Part shown: positions 1 to 5,818 of the stretch, piece after piece
How the letters are laid out: each line of letters begins with the position of its first letter
Numbering within the stretch: position 1 is the stretch's first letter
NCBI GenBank assembly: GCA_002336485.1
Contig: DDCZ01000088.1
Span: 1-7,085, forward strand
Direction: 5' to 3'
Length of the DNA stretch: 7,085 nucleotides
From: Flavobacteriales bacterium UBA1993
GTDB taxonomy: Bacteria > Bacteroidota > Bacteroidia > Flavobacteriales_G > Salibacteraceae
Position numbers and translations under genes: made by a program
Notes under the pieces: model-generated
What the model saw: only the letters and a program-made list of their open reading frames with translations
What the model was told of the DNA's origin: nothing
The model's database searches: none

Positions 1-536
1 GGATTCATTCGGCCAACGCTCAAGTTACGGGCAATCAGCTTGCGGATGCGGCCGCTTCTATTGAAAATCCGAACATCCAATATGTTCCAGATTACGTTCA
101 GCTTGAATATCCGATGGGCGATGTTCCATCAACAACAGGAGTGTGCACCGATGTGGTGATTCGAGCGTTTCGGTTGATAGATATCGATCTTCAAAAAGAG
201 GTACATGAAGACATGAAGTCTGACTTTTACGTTTACCCGCAGAGCTGGGGCCTCATTGGACCTGACAAAAACATCGATCACCGAAGAGTGCCAAATTTGA
301 TGACCTATTTTGAACGACGTGGTTGGGAGCAACCCATTTCTGACGATGCGACCACCTATTTACCTGGAGATATTGTCGCCTGGGATTTAGGTGGGGGGAT
401 CACCCATATTGGCCTTGTGGTAAACAATCAATCTACCGAAGGATATTACTTGATCATTCACAATATTGGGGGCGGCCAAGTCATCGAGGACATTTTGTTC
501 TCGTATAAAATAATAGGTCACTATAGAATGCGATGA
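1..536 (+). CDS. DUF1287 family protein, 5' end cut by window
   Basis: The reading frame is open from base 3, so the real start lies outside the window; the ATG at 114 is internal, because conserved sequence (YVPDYVQLEYP) precedes it. About 177 residues are visible and the family is about 200, so little is missing beyond a probable signal peptide. Family landmarks appear in order: YPMGDVP, GVCTDVVIRA (Cys codon 144-146), NIDHRRVPNL, GDIVAW, THIGLVV (His codon 405-407) and HNIGGG. DUF1287 proteins are bacterial, usually exported, and of unknown function. The conserved Cys followed by a conserved His recalls papain-like NlpC/P60 or amidase folds, so a cell-wall or amide hydrolase role is possible, but that is inference. 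The stop codon overlaps the next start (ATGA, 533-536), which suggests co-transcription and translational coupling. The family call is firm; the function is open. Confidence 0.9.
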   Translation, partial: IHSANAQVTGNQLADAAASIENPNIQYVPDYVQLEYPMGDVPSTTGVCTDVVIRAFRLIDIDLQKEVHEDMKSDFYVYPQSWGLIGPDKNIDHRRVPNLMTYFERRGWEQPISDDATTYLPGDIVAWDLGGGITHIGLVVNNQSTEGYYLIIHNIGGGQVIEDILFSYKIIGHYRMR

Positions 537-1597
537 AAAACACTTTTCTATACCTGATCATCATCGTCCTGTATGGCTGTGTATCCGCTGACTCAAAAGA
601 CCAAGTGACACAGGATAATCCAATCCTCCCACCTGAATGGGAGTCGATTTCAAGCCCGACAAAAGCGCATTTGCGCGGTTTGGATGTCGCTGTAGACGGC
701 ACCGTTTGGGCGAGTGGCACACGTGGCACCGTATTGAGAAGCACAGACGATGGTCTCACTTGGGTCGCTTCACAGATTCCAGATTGTGAAGAAATCGACT
801 TTCGTGATATTGAAGGATTTGACGCAACCCATGCAGTGGTCATGAGTTCTGGAAACGGCGTTCGACTTTATCATACGAGCGACGGCGGCGGCACTTGGGC
901 GCTAAGTTTTGAGGATACAAATAGCGCCATATTCTTTGATGGGATGGACTTTTACGGCGGCCGAGGCATGGCCTACGGCGATCCTCAAAATGGGAGTTTC
1001 GATATACTACAATCTTCAGACAGTGGAAGAAGCTGGACTCGAGGCCTTGCCAACATGCCGGCCACACTCGATGGCGAAGCAGGTTTTGCCGCCAGCGGAA
1101 CAGGCATTGTCTTGGGTAAATCTGCGATATGGATTGCGACGGGCGGAGCGGCCAAATCAAGGATCTTCAGAGTCGGGGCAGATTCGTCATGGTCGGCAGT
1201 TAACTCGCCTTTGTTAAGCGCACCAAGCTCAGGCATTTTTTCGATGGCTTTTTGGGATGACATCAACGGAGTGGTTGTAGGTGGTGATTATGTCGACTCA
1301 ACCCGCATGACGGAAAACTGCGCGTATACAAATGATGGCGGGAAAAGCTGGAATGAATGCGAATTGAATACAACGGGATACAGGTCATGCGTGACATTTG
1401 TAAATGCAAATACGGTTATCGCAACGGGCCGGTCAGGTTCTGACATATCGTATGATGGTGGCGTAAATTGGATAGAACTCAGCGACCAAGCATATTACAG
1501 CTGTGCAGCAATTGGAAACTGGGTGATTGGAACAGGCCGTTCGGGCAAGATCGGAAGATTAAAGCTTAATCCGAATCAACTAAGTGTTAATGATTAA
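533..1597 (+). CDS. Asp-box (YCF48/BNR-like) beta-propeller lipoprotein
   Basis: The 354-residue product starts with a basic N-terminus, a hydrophobic stretch and a lipobox-like LYGC, so Cys16 should be lipidated and the protein anchored in the periplasm or on the surface. Five Asp-box motifs (SxDxGxxW) are visible: STDDGLTW at 70-77, TSDGGGTW at 115-122, SSDSGRSW at 161-168, TNDGGKSW at 266-273 and SYDGGVNW at 306-313. They mark blades of a sialidase-type beta-propeller. In plants and cyanobacteria the related YCF48/HCF136 is a photosystem II assembly factor; in non-photosynthetic Bacteroidota such proteins are often called 'oxidoreductase' without evidence, and I assign no reaction. The sialidase FRIP arginine motif is not evident, so sialidase activity is not supported. 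It overlaps the DUF1287 stop by 4 bases. A decayed second copy of its 3' end lies at 4972-5107. Confidence 0.87.
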   Translation: MKNTFLYLIIIVLYGCVSADSKDQVTQDNPILPPEWESISSPTKAHLRGLDVAVDGTVWASGTRGTVLRSTDDGLTWVASQIPDCEEIDFRDIEGFDATHAVVMSSGNGVRLYHTSDGGGTWALSFEDTNSAIFFDGMDFYGGRGMAYGDPQNGSFDILQSSDSGRSWTRGLANMPATLDGEAGFAASGTGIVLGKSAIWIATGGAAKSRIFRVGADSSWSAVNSPLLSAPSSGIFSMAFWDDINGVVVGGDYVDSTRMTENCAYTNDGGKSWNECELNTTGYRSCVTFVNANTVIATGRSGSDISYDGGVNWIELSDQAYYSCAAIGNWVIGTGRSGKIGRLKLNPNQLSVND

Positions 1598-1609
1598 ATT
1601 CGCCGCACA

Positions 1610-1990
1610 TTGAAATGGAACCTTCATAGCATTTTTGCAATAATTCAGATCTTCGCGATCGTCTTTATGGGCGCATCACCAGCGCTTTTCCATGATCACG
1701 ATCATGGGCATGAATGCCAAGAGGCTCATGTAAATGAACATGTCGATGCTTGCCATATTTCCATCCATCATGGCATCCAAGTGTGCAACGATCACGATCA
1801 CCTTCAGGAAAGTGAGTATTGCACCGGTTGCGCCCTGTTTTTTGAAAGCTTGCCCATTGCGCATATTTCGTTTTTGTCCACTGCGGTTCAATCGTCTAGT
1901 TCAGAAATATTAGTCGCGGCAAATGAGCATTCTTATTTGGATATATTAGCTGGAACTGATTGCCCCCGAGGTCCGCCAAGTATTATGTGA
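1610..1990 (+). CDS. Small exported His/Cys-rich protein (DUF2946-like layout), putative metal binder
   Basis: The 126-residue product begins at a TTG 12 bases after the previous stop. The previous gene's TAA is in the same frame, so no earlier start is possible, and the first in-frame ATG (residue 20) would cut through the hydrophobic segment at about 7-25. The TTG start is therefore preferred. After the signal/anchor segment comes FHDHDHGHEC, with more HDH and HH clusters to residue 64. There are 14 His and six Cys (36, 48, 59, 71, 74, 118), including a CTGC pair at 71-74. The C-terminus reads CPRGPPS. The overall plan (N-terminal hydrophobic helix, CxxC, closing R-x-PP) resembles small DUF2946-type proteins found beside metal-linked TonB receptors; this is recalled family knowledge, not a search. 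A periplasmic role in sensing, buffering or handing on a transition metal to the adjacent receptor system is inferred. Confidence 0.75.
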   Translation: MKWNLHSIFAIIQIFAIVFMGASPALFHDHDHGHECQEAHVNEHVDACHISIHHGIQVCNDHDHLQESEYCTGCALFFESLPIAHISFLSTAVQSSSSEILVAANEHSYLDILAGTDCPRGPPSIM

Positions 1991-1999
1991 TACGCACTT

Positions 2000-2035
2000 G
2001 GGTTCGCTTAACCCGATCCGTTGAGGCAATGCCTC
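2000..2035 (+). promoter_or_regulatory. Two short hairpins upstream of the TonB receptor gene
   Basis: The 73-base gap between the His-rich gene and the receptor holds two small inverted repeats. The first is GGGTT-cgctt-AACCC (2000-2014). The second is GAGGC-aat-GCCTC (2023-2035), followed by TTATTAAAAA. They could be an attenuator, a weak terminator, an mRNA processing signal or a compact operator for a metal regulator. The stems are only 5 bp and no proper U-tract follows, so the role is unassigned. The gap looks too short for a classical metabolite riboswitch, and no cobalamin-riboswitch box was recognised. Confidence 0.3.
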
Positions 2036-2063
2036 TTATTAAAAACTTTCAATTTCTTTCCAG

Positions 2064-4346
2064 GTGAAACTCTTCCTTTCAATGGTTTCGCTCTGGTGCC
2101 TCACGTTTGGCTTATCAGCTCAATCGAAGTGCGACCTTACCCTTTCCGGGCAGGTTGTCGATGAGCACGATGGCTCCGCACTTGGATTCGCAAATGTTTT
2201 CATTGAGAATTCAAGCGTTGGCACTATTAGCGATGCTTCAGGATATTATTCTATCGCAGGCATTTGCCCTGGGGTTCATGTAGTCGTTTGCTCTCATGTA
2301 GGGTGTGAGCCAGTGCGCGATACCCTGTTGATCGAAGATCATGCGATACATAATTTCTATCCTGAACATCATGCAGAACTATTGGATGGTATTTCCATTG
2401 TCGAAAGCTCTCGTGAACCAAATATTGTCTCGATTAAAACTCGAGTTCCGATGCTCGATCGATCTGCTGGCAAATCGCTCGGTCAATCTCTGGAAGGGAT
2501 TTCAGGTGTGTCGAGTTTATCAACCGGCAACTCAATTTCCAAACCGATTATACACGGCCTGCATAGCAATCGAATACTAGTCATCAACAACGGCGTTCGG
2601 CAAGAGGGACAACAATGGGGCAACGAACACGCCCCAGAGATCGACGCATTTATCGCTGGCGAAATACAAGTTTATAAAGGTGCACAGTCTGTGCGATTCG
2701 GGCCCGACGCCATTGGTGGAGTCATTTTGGTTATGCCCAAATCGCTGCCAGATAGTTTTGGAATTGCTGGTGGATTAGCGGGCTCGTGGCAATCAAATGG
2801 ATTGGGTGGATCGGGCAACATGTATTTTGAAGGTCGAGCGAAGAAAATCCCCGCATTTCGCTGGAGGGCACAAGGTTCAGCCAAGCGACTTGGGGATGCC
2901 GATGCCCCGGAGTATGTACTGACAAATACCGGAATAGAAGAACTTAACTTTTCGTTGAACGCCTCATTTGGCGATCAGAAAAAAGGGATAGAGGTCTTCT
3001 ACAGTCAGTTCAACACCAATTTGGGAATTCTTTCCGCGAGCCACATCGGAAACTTAACTGATTTTCAACGCGCTCTAGAAGCAGATGAACCGTTAGTGGT
3101 GAAACCGTTTTCGTACGCAATAAATCGACCCTACCAGCACGTTGAGCATGAGTTGTTTAAGGCATCGGCACATGTCAAGACTAAAAATGACCGAAATGTG
3201 GGTGTGGTATATAGTCGTCAATACAATCTTCGAGAAGAATATGATACACACAAAGGGGCGCAAGCGGATGCTCCCGGGTTGCAATTTGAAATTGTAACGC
3301 ACGGTCTTGATGTGACGCTCGAAAACAAGAAAACCGCGAACCATGATTGGCAGTTTGGTGCCTCTGGGCTCATTCAGGAGAACACGTTTGAGGGAAGATA
3401 TTTCATTCCCGCTTTTCGAAAGGGATCCGTAGGCGTTTTTGGATTGGATCAAATGCAGATAAACTCAAACTGGTCTATAGAATTCGGTGGGCGCATGGAC
3501 TATGTGGAGCAGTCGTTTTTCTTTTATAACCAAGTGAAAACAGAAAGACGAAATCACAGCTATGCTCAGCCATCGGTTACGGCAGGACTCATTCGAAAAT
3601 TCGGTTCAAGTTGGCATTGGAAACTAAATACTGCAAACTCCTGGAGGCCACCGTCGGCAAACGAGCTGTACAGTAACGGCTTGCACCATGGTGCCGCCAG
3701 TTTTGAAATTGGTGATACAAACCTGAGGAAGGAGGTGTCATATAGTTTGAATACAGAATTGACCTTTCAAGGCGAGCATATTCAAATTGAAAGCGAGGCA
3801 TATTTAAACTTCATGGATGGATTCGTTTATCTCGTGCCAGAGTTTCCGGCAACCTTAACTATTCGTGGAGCATTTCCAACATTTTCTTACGGTCAAACTA
3901 CCGCTCTGTTGTATGGTTTGGACAATCAAATCAGATACAAAATTAAACCGTGGATAGAGATGATTTCACGCACATCTATACTCAGAGCTCGAGATTTGGA
4001 ATCGGGAAACTGGATTATCCAGATGCCCTCGGATCAGAGTGCCCTCTCTATTGAGTTCAGTGGGAAAATCCAAGACTATTCCATGTACGTTGCGCCTTCA
4101 GTAAAGTGGGTGAACAAACAATGGAGAGTACCATCAAACAGCGACTACTCGCCTCCTCCAGCGGGCTATGTACTTGCAAACGTAATTGCGGGAGTTTCCA
4201 GGACCACACGCCTGGGGGACACGCAATTGAGTCTAGAAATAAACAATTTGTTAAACCAACAGTATCGCAATTACATGAACCGATACCGCTACTATGCCGA
4301 TGAGATCGGCCGAAACATTATCGTGCGCATAGCACATCACTTTTAA
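2064..4346 (+). CDS. TonB-dependent outer-membrane receptor, probable metal uptake
   Basis: The 760-residue product starts at GTG and has a signal peptide (residues 1-20, ending LSAQ). A carboxypeptidase-regulatory-like (CarboxypepD_reg) beta-sandwich covers about 28-112 (SGQVVDEHDGSALGFANVFI...GTISDASGYYSI). The plug domain covers about 125-228, with KSLGQSLEGISGVSS, the PIIHGLHSNRILVINNGVRQ segment, GQQWGNEHAPEID (183-194) and the closing GPDAIGGVI. The rest is the 22-strand barrel. It contains the conserved RPPSANELYSNGLHHG segment and ends in Phe (IVRIAHHF), the usual signal for the BAM machinery. The length is normal and no frameshift is seen. GQQWGNEHAPEID is typical of a receptor group that includes ZnuD-like zinc receptors and their Bacteroidota relatives. 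The flanking His-rich protein and His/Asp-rich lipoprotein fit a metal substrate. Copper, nickel or a chelate remain possible. No SusD partner follows, which argues against glycan import. Confidence 0.93.
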   Translation: MKLFLSMVSLWCLTFGLSAQSKCDLTLSGQVVDEHDGSALGFANVFIENSSVGTISDASGYYSIAGICPGVHVVVCSHVGCEPVRDTLLIEDHAIHNFYPEHHAELLDGISIVESSREPNIVSIKTRVPMLDRSAGKSLGQSLEGISGVSSLSTGNSISKPIIHGLHSNRILVINNGVRQEGQQWGNEHAPEIDAFIAGEIQVYKGAQSVRFGPDAIGGVILVMPKSLPDSFGIAGGLAGSWQSNGLGGSGNMYFEGRAKKIPAFRWRAQGSAKRLGDADAPEYVLTNTGIEELNFSLNASFGDQKKGIEVFYSQFNTNLGILSASHIGNLTDFQRALEADEPLVVKPFSYAINRPYQHVEHELFKASAHVKTKNDRNVGVVYSRQYNLREEYDTHKGAQADAPGLQFEIVTHGLDVTLENKKTANHDWQFGASGLIQENTFEGRYFIPAFRKGSVGVFGLDQMQINSNWSIEFGGRMDYVEQSFFFYNQVKTERRNHSYAQPSVTAGLIRKFGSSWHWKLNTANSWRPPSANELYSNGLHHGAASFEIGDTNLRKEVSYSLNTELTFQGEHIQIESEAYLNFMDGFVYLVPEFPATLTIRGAFPTFSYGQTTALLYGLDNQIRYKIKPWIEMISRTSILRARDLESGNWIIQMPSDQSALSIEFSGKIQDYSMYVAPSVKWVNKQWRVPSNSDYSPPPAGYVLANVIAGVSRTTRLGDTQLSLEINNLLNQQYRNYMNRYRYYADEIGRNIIVRIAHHF

Positions 4347-4355
4347 TTCAATACA

Positions 4356-4901
4356 ATGAAATCAAGCAATGTTTTACTATTCATAATCATGTCAACCCTC
4401 GTTTTAAGCTCGTGCAAACGCGATGACGACGAACCAGACGATCCACATAATCACAATGAGGAAGAATTAATTACAACCGTTGAACTTCAACTCCACGCCA
4501 CAGATGGAACTCATGCATCTGCACATTGGAGCGACGTAGATGGCCCGGGAGGTGATTACCCAATTATTGACACACTGGTGCTTGACACCAACAAAACCTA
4601 TTCCTTGCATATCGAATTTTTGGATGAGTCAGGAGATGAAGTCCACGACCTTACACATGAGATTGAAGAGGAGGGCTCCGAGCATATTGTTTGTTACGAT
4701 GAAACAATAGATGAGCTATCGATTACTAGAACTGATTCAGATGGGGTCTATGAAATTGGGCTCACTTCGGATTGGGTGACTACCAATGCTTCGAGCGGAA
4801 ATGTTACCATATCTCTAAAGCACCAGCCTGGTGTAAAAGACGGAACATGCACTCCTGGTGAAACGGATGTGGAAGTAGTCTTTCCAACTCTGATTGAATA
4901 G
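4356..4901 (+). CDS. Small acidic lipoprotein partner of the TonB receptor
   Basis: The ATG lies 9 bases after the receptor stop, so the two genes are almost certainly co-transcribed. The 181-residue product has a lipoprotein signal with lipobox LSSC (Cys20), then an acidic, His-bearing linker (KRDDDEPDDPHNHNEEE). The domain from about 38 to 178 contains HATDGTHASAHWSDVDGPGGDYP, EEEGSEHIVCYD, GLTSDW and the closing GETDVEVVFP. Flavobacterial proteins with this plan (LITTV near the start, D-x-DG-x-GG, E-x-EH, GETDxEVxF at the end) are often named 'type 1 periplasmic binding fold superfamily protein' and occur next to TonB receptors; I recall this and could not search it. Two Cys (113 and 165) in the mature part could form a disulfide. 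It probably captures or presents the substrate at the receptor, perhaps metal given the His/Asp/Glu content. It is too small to be SusD and lacks its features. Confidence 0.78.
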   Translation: MKSSNVLLFIIMSTLVLSSCKRDDDEPDDPHNHNEEELITTVELQLHATDGTHASAHWSDVDGPGGDYPIIDTLVLDTNKTYSLHIEFLDESGDEVHDLTHEIEEEGSEHIVCYDETIDELSITRTDSDGVYEIGLTSDWVTTNASSGNVTISLKHQPGVKDGTCTPGETDVEVVFPTLIE

Positions 4902-4938
4902 ACGGAATTTATCGAAATGAAGACACGCTGAGGTTGTG

Positions 4939-5098
4939 CTGCCTAAGTTTTAGGAGAAGGCGTCAATGAAAGTCAAGTGGTTGGACACTGCTAAGCAAAC
5001 AAGGCTACTATAGCTGCGCTTCGGCAAGCGACTGGGTAATTGGGACAGGCCGATCAGGCAAGATTGGAAGCATTGACGTCTTCTCCAAAAACAGGCAG
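4939..5098. repeat. Long near-perfect inverted repeat enclosing a pseudogene remnant
   Basis: The left arm (4939-4968) and right arm (5071-5098) are reverse complements over 28 positions, with 26 matches. There is one A/A mismatch (4952 opposite 5087), one G/T pair (4960 opposite 5079) and two extra bases (AA, 4945-4946) on the left. The core is TTTT-n-GGAGAAG-n-CGTCAATG, with CTGCCT/AGGCAG at the outer ends. About 102 bases separate the arms and contain most of the Asp-box gene remnant; the right arm is itself the remnant's last codons. The repeat fills the gap between convergent genes and ends 2 bases short of the stop codon of the minus-strand lipoprotein gene. It could be a miniature element with terminal inverted repeats, a template-switch scar, or a structured RNA in a shared 3' region. 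No target-site duplication was recognised. Confidence 0.8.
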
Positions 5099-5107
5099 AC
5101 TAAATAG
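4972..5107 (+). pseudogene. Remnant of a second Asp-box propeller gene (3' end, frameshifted)
   Basis: In one frame, 4972-4998 reads VKWLDTAKQ. After a 4-base shift, 5003-5107 reads GYYSCASASDWVIGTG, then RSGKIGSIDVFSKNRQTK and a stop. The intact gene at 533-1597 reads VNWIELSDQ, AYYSCAAIGNWVIGTG and RSGKIGRLKLN at its C-terminus, so this is the tail of a homologue. Over the 40 bases 5032-5071 against 1519-1558 there are 34 matches. All six differences are at third codon positions, and only the last changes the residue (R to S). The shift looks like an inserted ACAA after the codon for Gln. A TGA (4967-4969) and the inverted-repeat arm replace the rest of the gene upstream. Nothing indicates that it is expressed. 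The last bases overlap the end of the convergent gene at 5100. Confidence 0.82.
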
Positions 5108-5657
5108 CCTTCATGCTGACTTCATCTATCCAAATGGAGTGGTTACCGAGATGACAAACGTGTATCCATAAGTCTGGATTTGTTGTACCGATAGTCGACG
5201 GTAATGTAAGTTCATATTCGAAATCCTTCCAACCGCTATTGGCGCTATAAGGCACGGCCTGATTCTCAAAAAAATTGAGATTATCATTTCTTAGAATGAT
5301 ATTGAAAGAGGAAACATTAAAATCTGCACGAAAAGAAAAAGCCACCTTATACTTCTGATTTTCAACAAAATGCACGATATCGATACTTTGAGAAATCCAT
5401 TGTTCATAGCATCCAATTGTATCGTCGTGATGAAGCTCCATGGAAAATTGACCAGATGAAGGGTTCACATTACTGATGCCGACAAAATTATTTGGATTTC
5501 CATTATCGTTTGCGACTCTCTCCCACACGGTCGCATTAGAAGCGTCCTCAAAATCGCCATTATCTATAAGCTCTATTCCAATGGTGTTTTGCTGCGCTTT
5601 TTTGCAGCCCGTTCCTAGAATAGCAACCGAAATGGATAAAAATAACAGCCTCTTCAT
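5100..5657 (-). CDS. Lipoprotein with CBM-like jelly-roll domain
   Basis: The 185-residue product starts at ATG with a typical lipoprotein signal (MKRLLFLSISVAILGTGC, lipid on Cys18). Gly at -3 is unusual for a lipobox but tolerable. The mature part reads as a single beta-sandwich of the galactose-binding/CBM4-9 type: NGDFE at 33-37, SGQFSMELHHDD at 68-79, YKVAFSFRAD at 103-112, WKDFEYELTLP at 143-153 and the closing SIWIDEVSMK at 174-183. Such domains usually bind glycans or act as adhesive modules. No catalytic domain is attached, so binding is the most that can be inferred. It lies downstream of the peroxidase on the same strand with a 159-base gap and a possible terminator between, so it may have its own promoter. 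No Shine-Dalgarno is seen. Its stop codon abuts the inverted repeat at 4939-5098. Confidence 0.72.
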   Translation of the reverse strand: MKRLLFLSISVAILGTGCKKAQQNTIGIELIDNGDFEDASNATVWERVANDNGNPNNFVGISNVNPSSGQFSMELHHDDTIGCYEQWISQSIDIVHFVENQKYKVAFSFRADFNVSSFNIILRNDNLNFFENQAVPYSANSGWKDFEYELTLPSTIGTTNPDLWIHVCHLGNHSIWIDEVSMKAI

Positions 5658-5792
5658 GATCTATCAAATTCAGGGTTTGACAGTTGAGACGTTCACCTTG
5701 ATTTTTGGGTTGGAAGAACCATCAAAGTTTGACAAGCTGTTTTCAATTGACCGATTATTTACGGTGTTTGAAGTGATATCTGCTGCGCCTGT

Positions 5793-5818
5793 AAAAGGAG
5801 GCTTATAATCTACGCCTC
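5793..5818 (-). terminator. Candidate terminator at the end of the peroxidase gene
   Basis: Read on the minus strand, GAGGC (5818-5814), an 11-base loop and GCCTC (5802-5798) are followed by C and then TTTT (5796-5793). The stem overlaps the peroxidase TGA. It is only 5 bp but all but one pair is G-C, and a short U-tract follows. This would be a weak intrinsic terminator that partly separates the peroxidase from the lipoprotein gene downstream. The same stem halves occur in the hairpin at 2023-2035, probably by chance. Confidence 0.4.

Noticed and set aside
481..843. Minus-strand open frame of 120 residues
   Set aside because: It is antisense to the well-supported Asp-box lipoprotein gene and has no recognisable domain.
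533..1597. Sialidase
   Set aside because: Asp boxes alone are shared by many propellers; the FRIP motif and the catalytic Arg triad are not evident.
1691..1706. Perfect inverted repeat CATGATC-ac-GATCATG as a possible operator
   Set aside because: It lies inside the His-rich gene and is explained by alternating His and Asp codons (HDHDHG); a similar run recurs at about 1790-1800 for the same reason.
3093..3452. Minus-strand open frame of 119 residues
   Set aside because: It is antisense to the barrel part of the TonB receptor, whose own frame is continuous and conserved.
4356..4901. SusD-like partner of a glycan receptor
   Set aside because: At 181 residues it is less than half the SusD length and shows no helical TPR pattern; no glycan enzymes are nearby.
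4939..5098. Integron attC site
   Set aside because: The arms are paired like an attC, but no GTTRRRY core or matching RYYYAAC box sits at the ends, and no integrase or cassette array is present.
4939..5098. Ordinary bidirectional terminator between convergent genes
   Set aside because: The loop of about 100 bases and the absence of a T-run after the right arm on the plus strand do not fit an intrinsic terminator.
5476..5808. Plus-strand open frame of 110 residues
   Set aside because: It runs antisense over the signal region of the minus-strand lipoprotein gene, shows no family features, and has a protein composition typical of a shadow frame.
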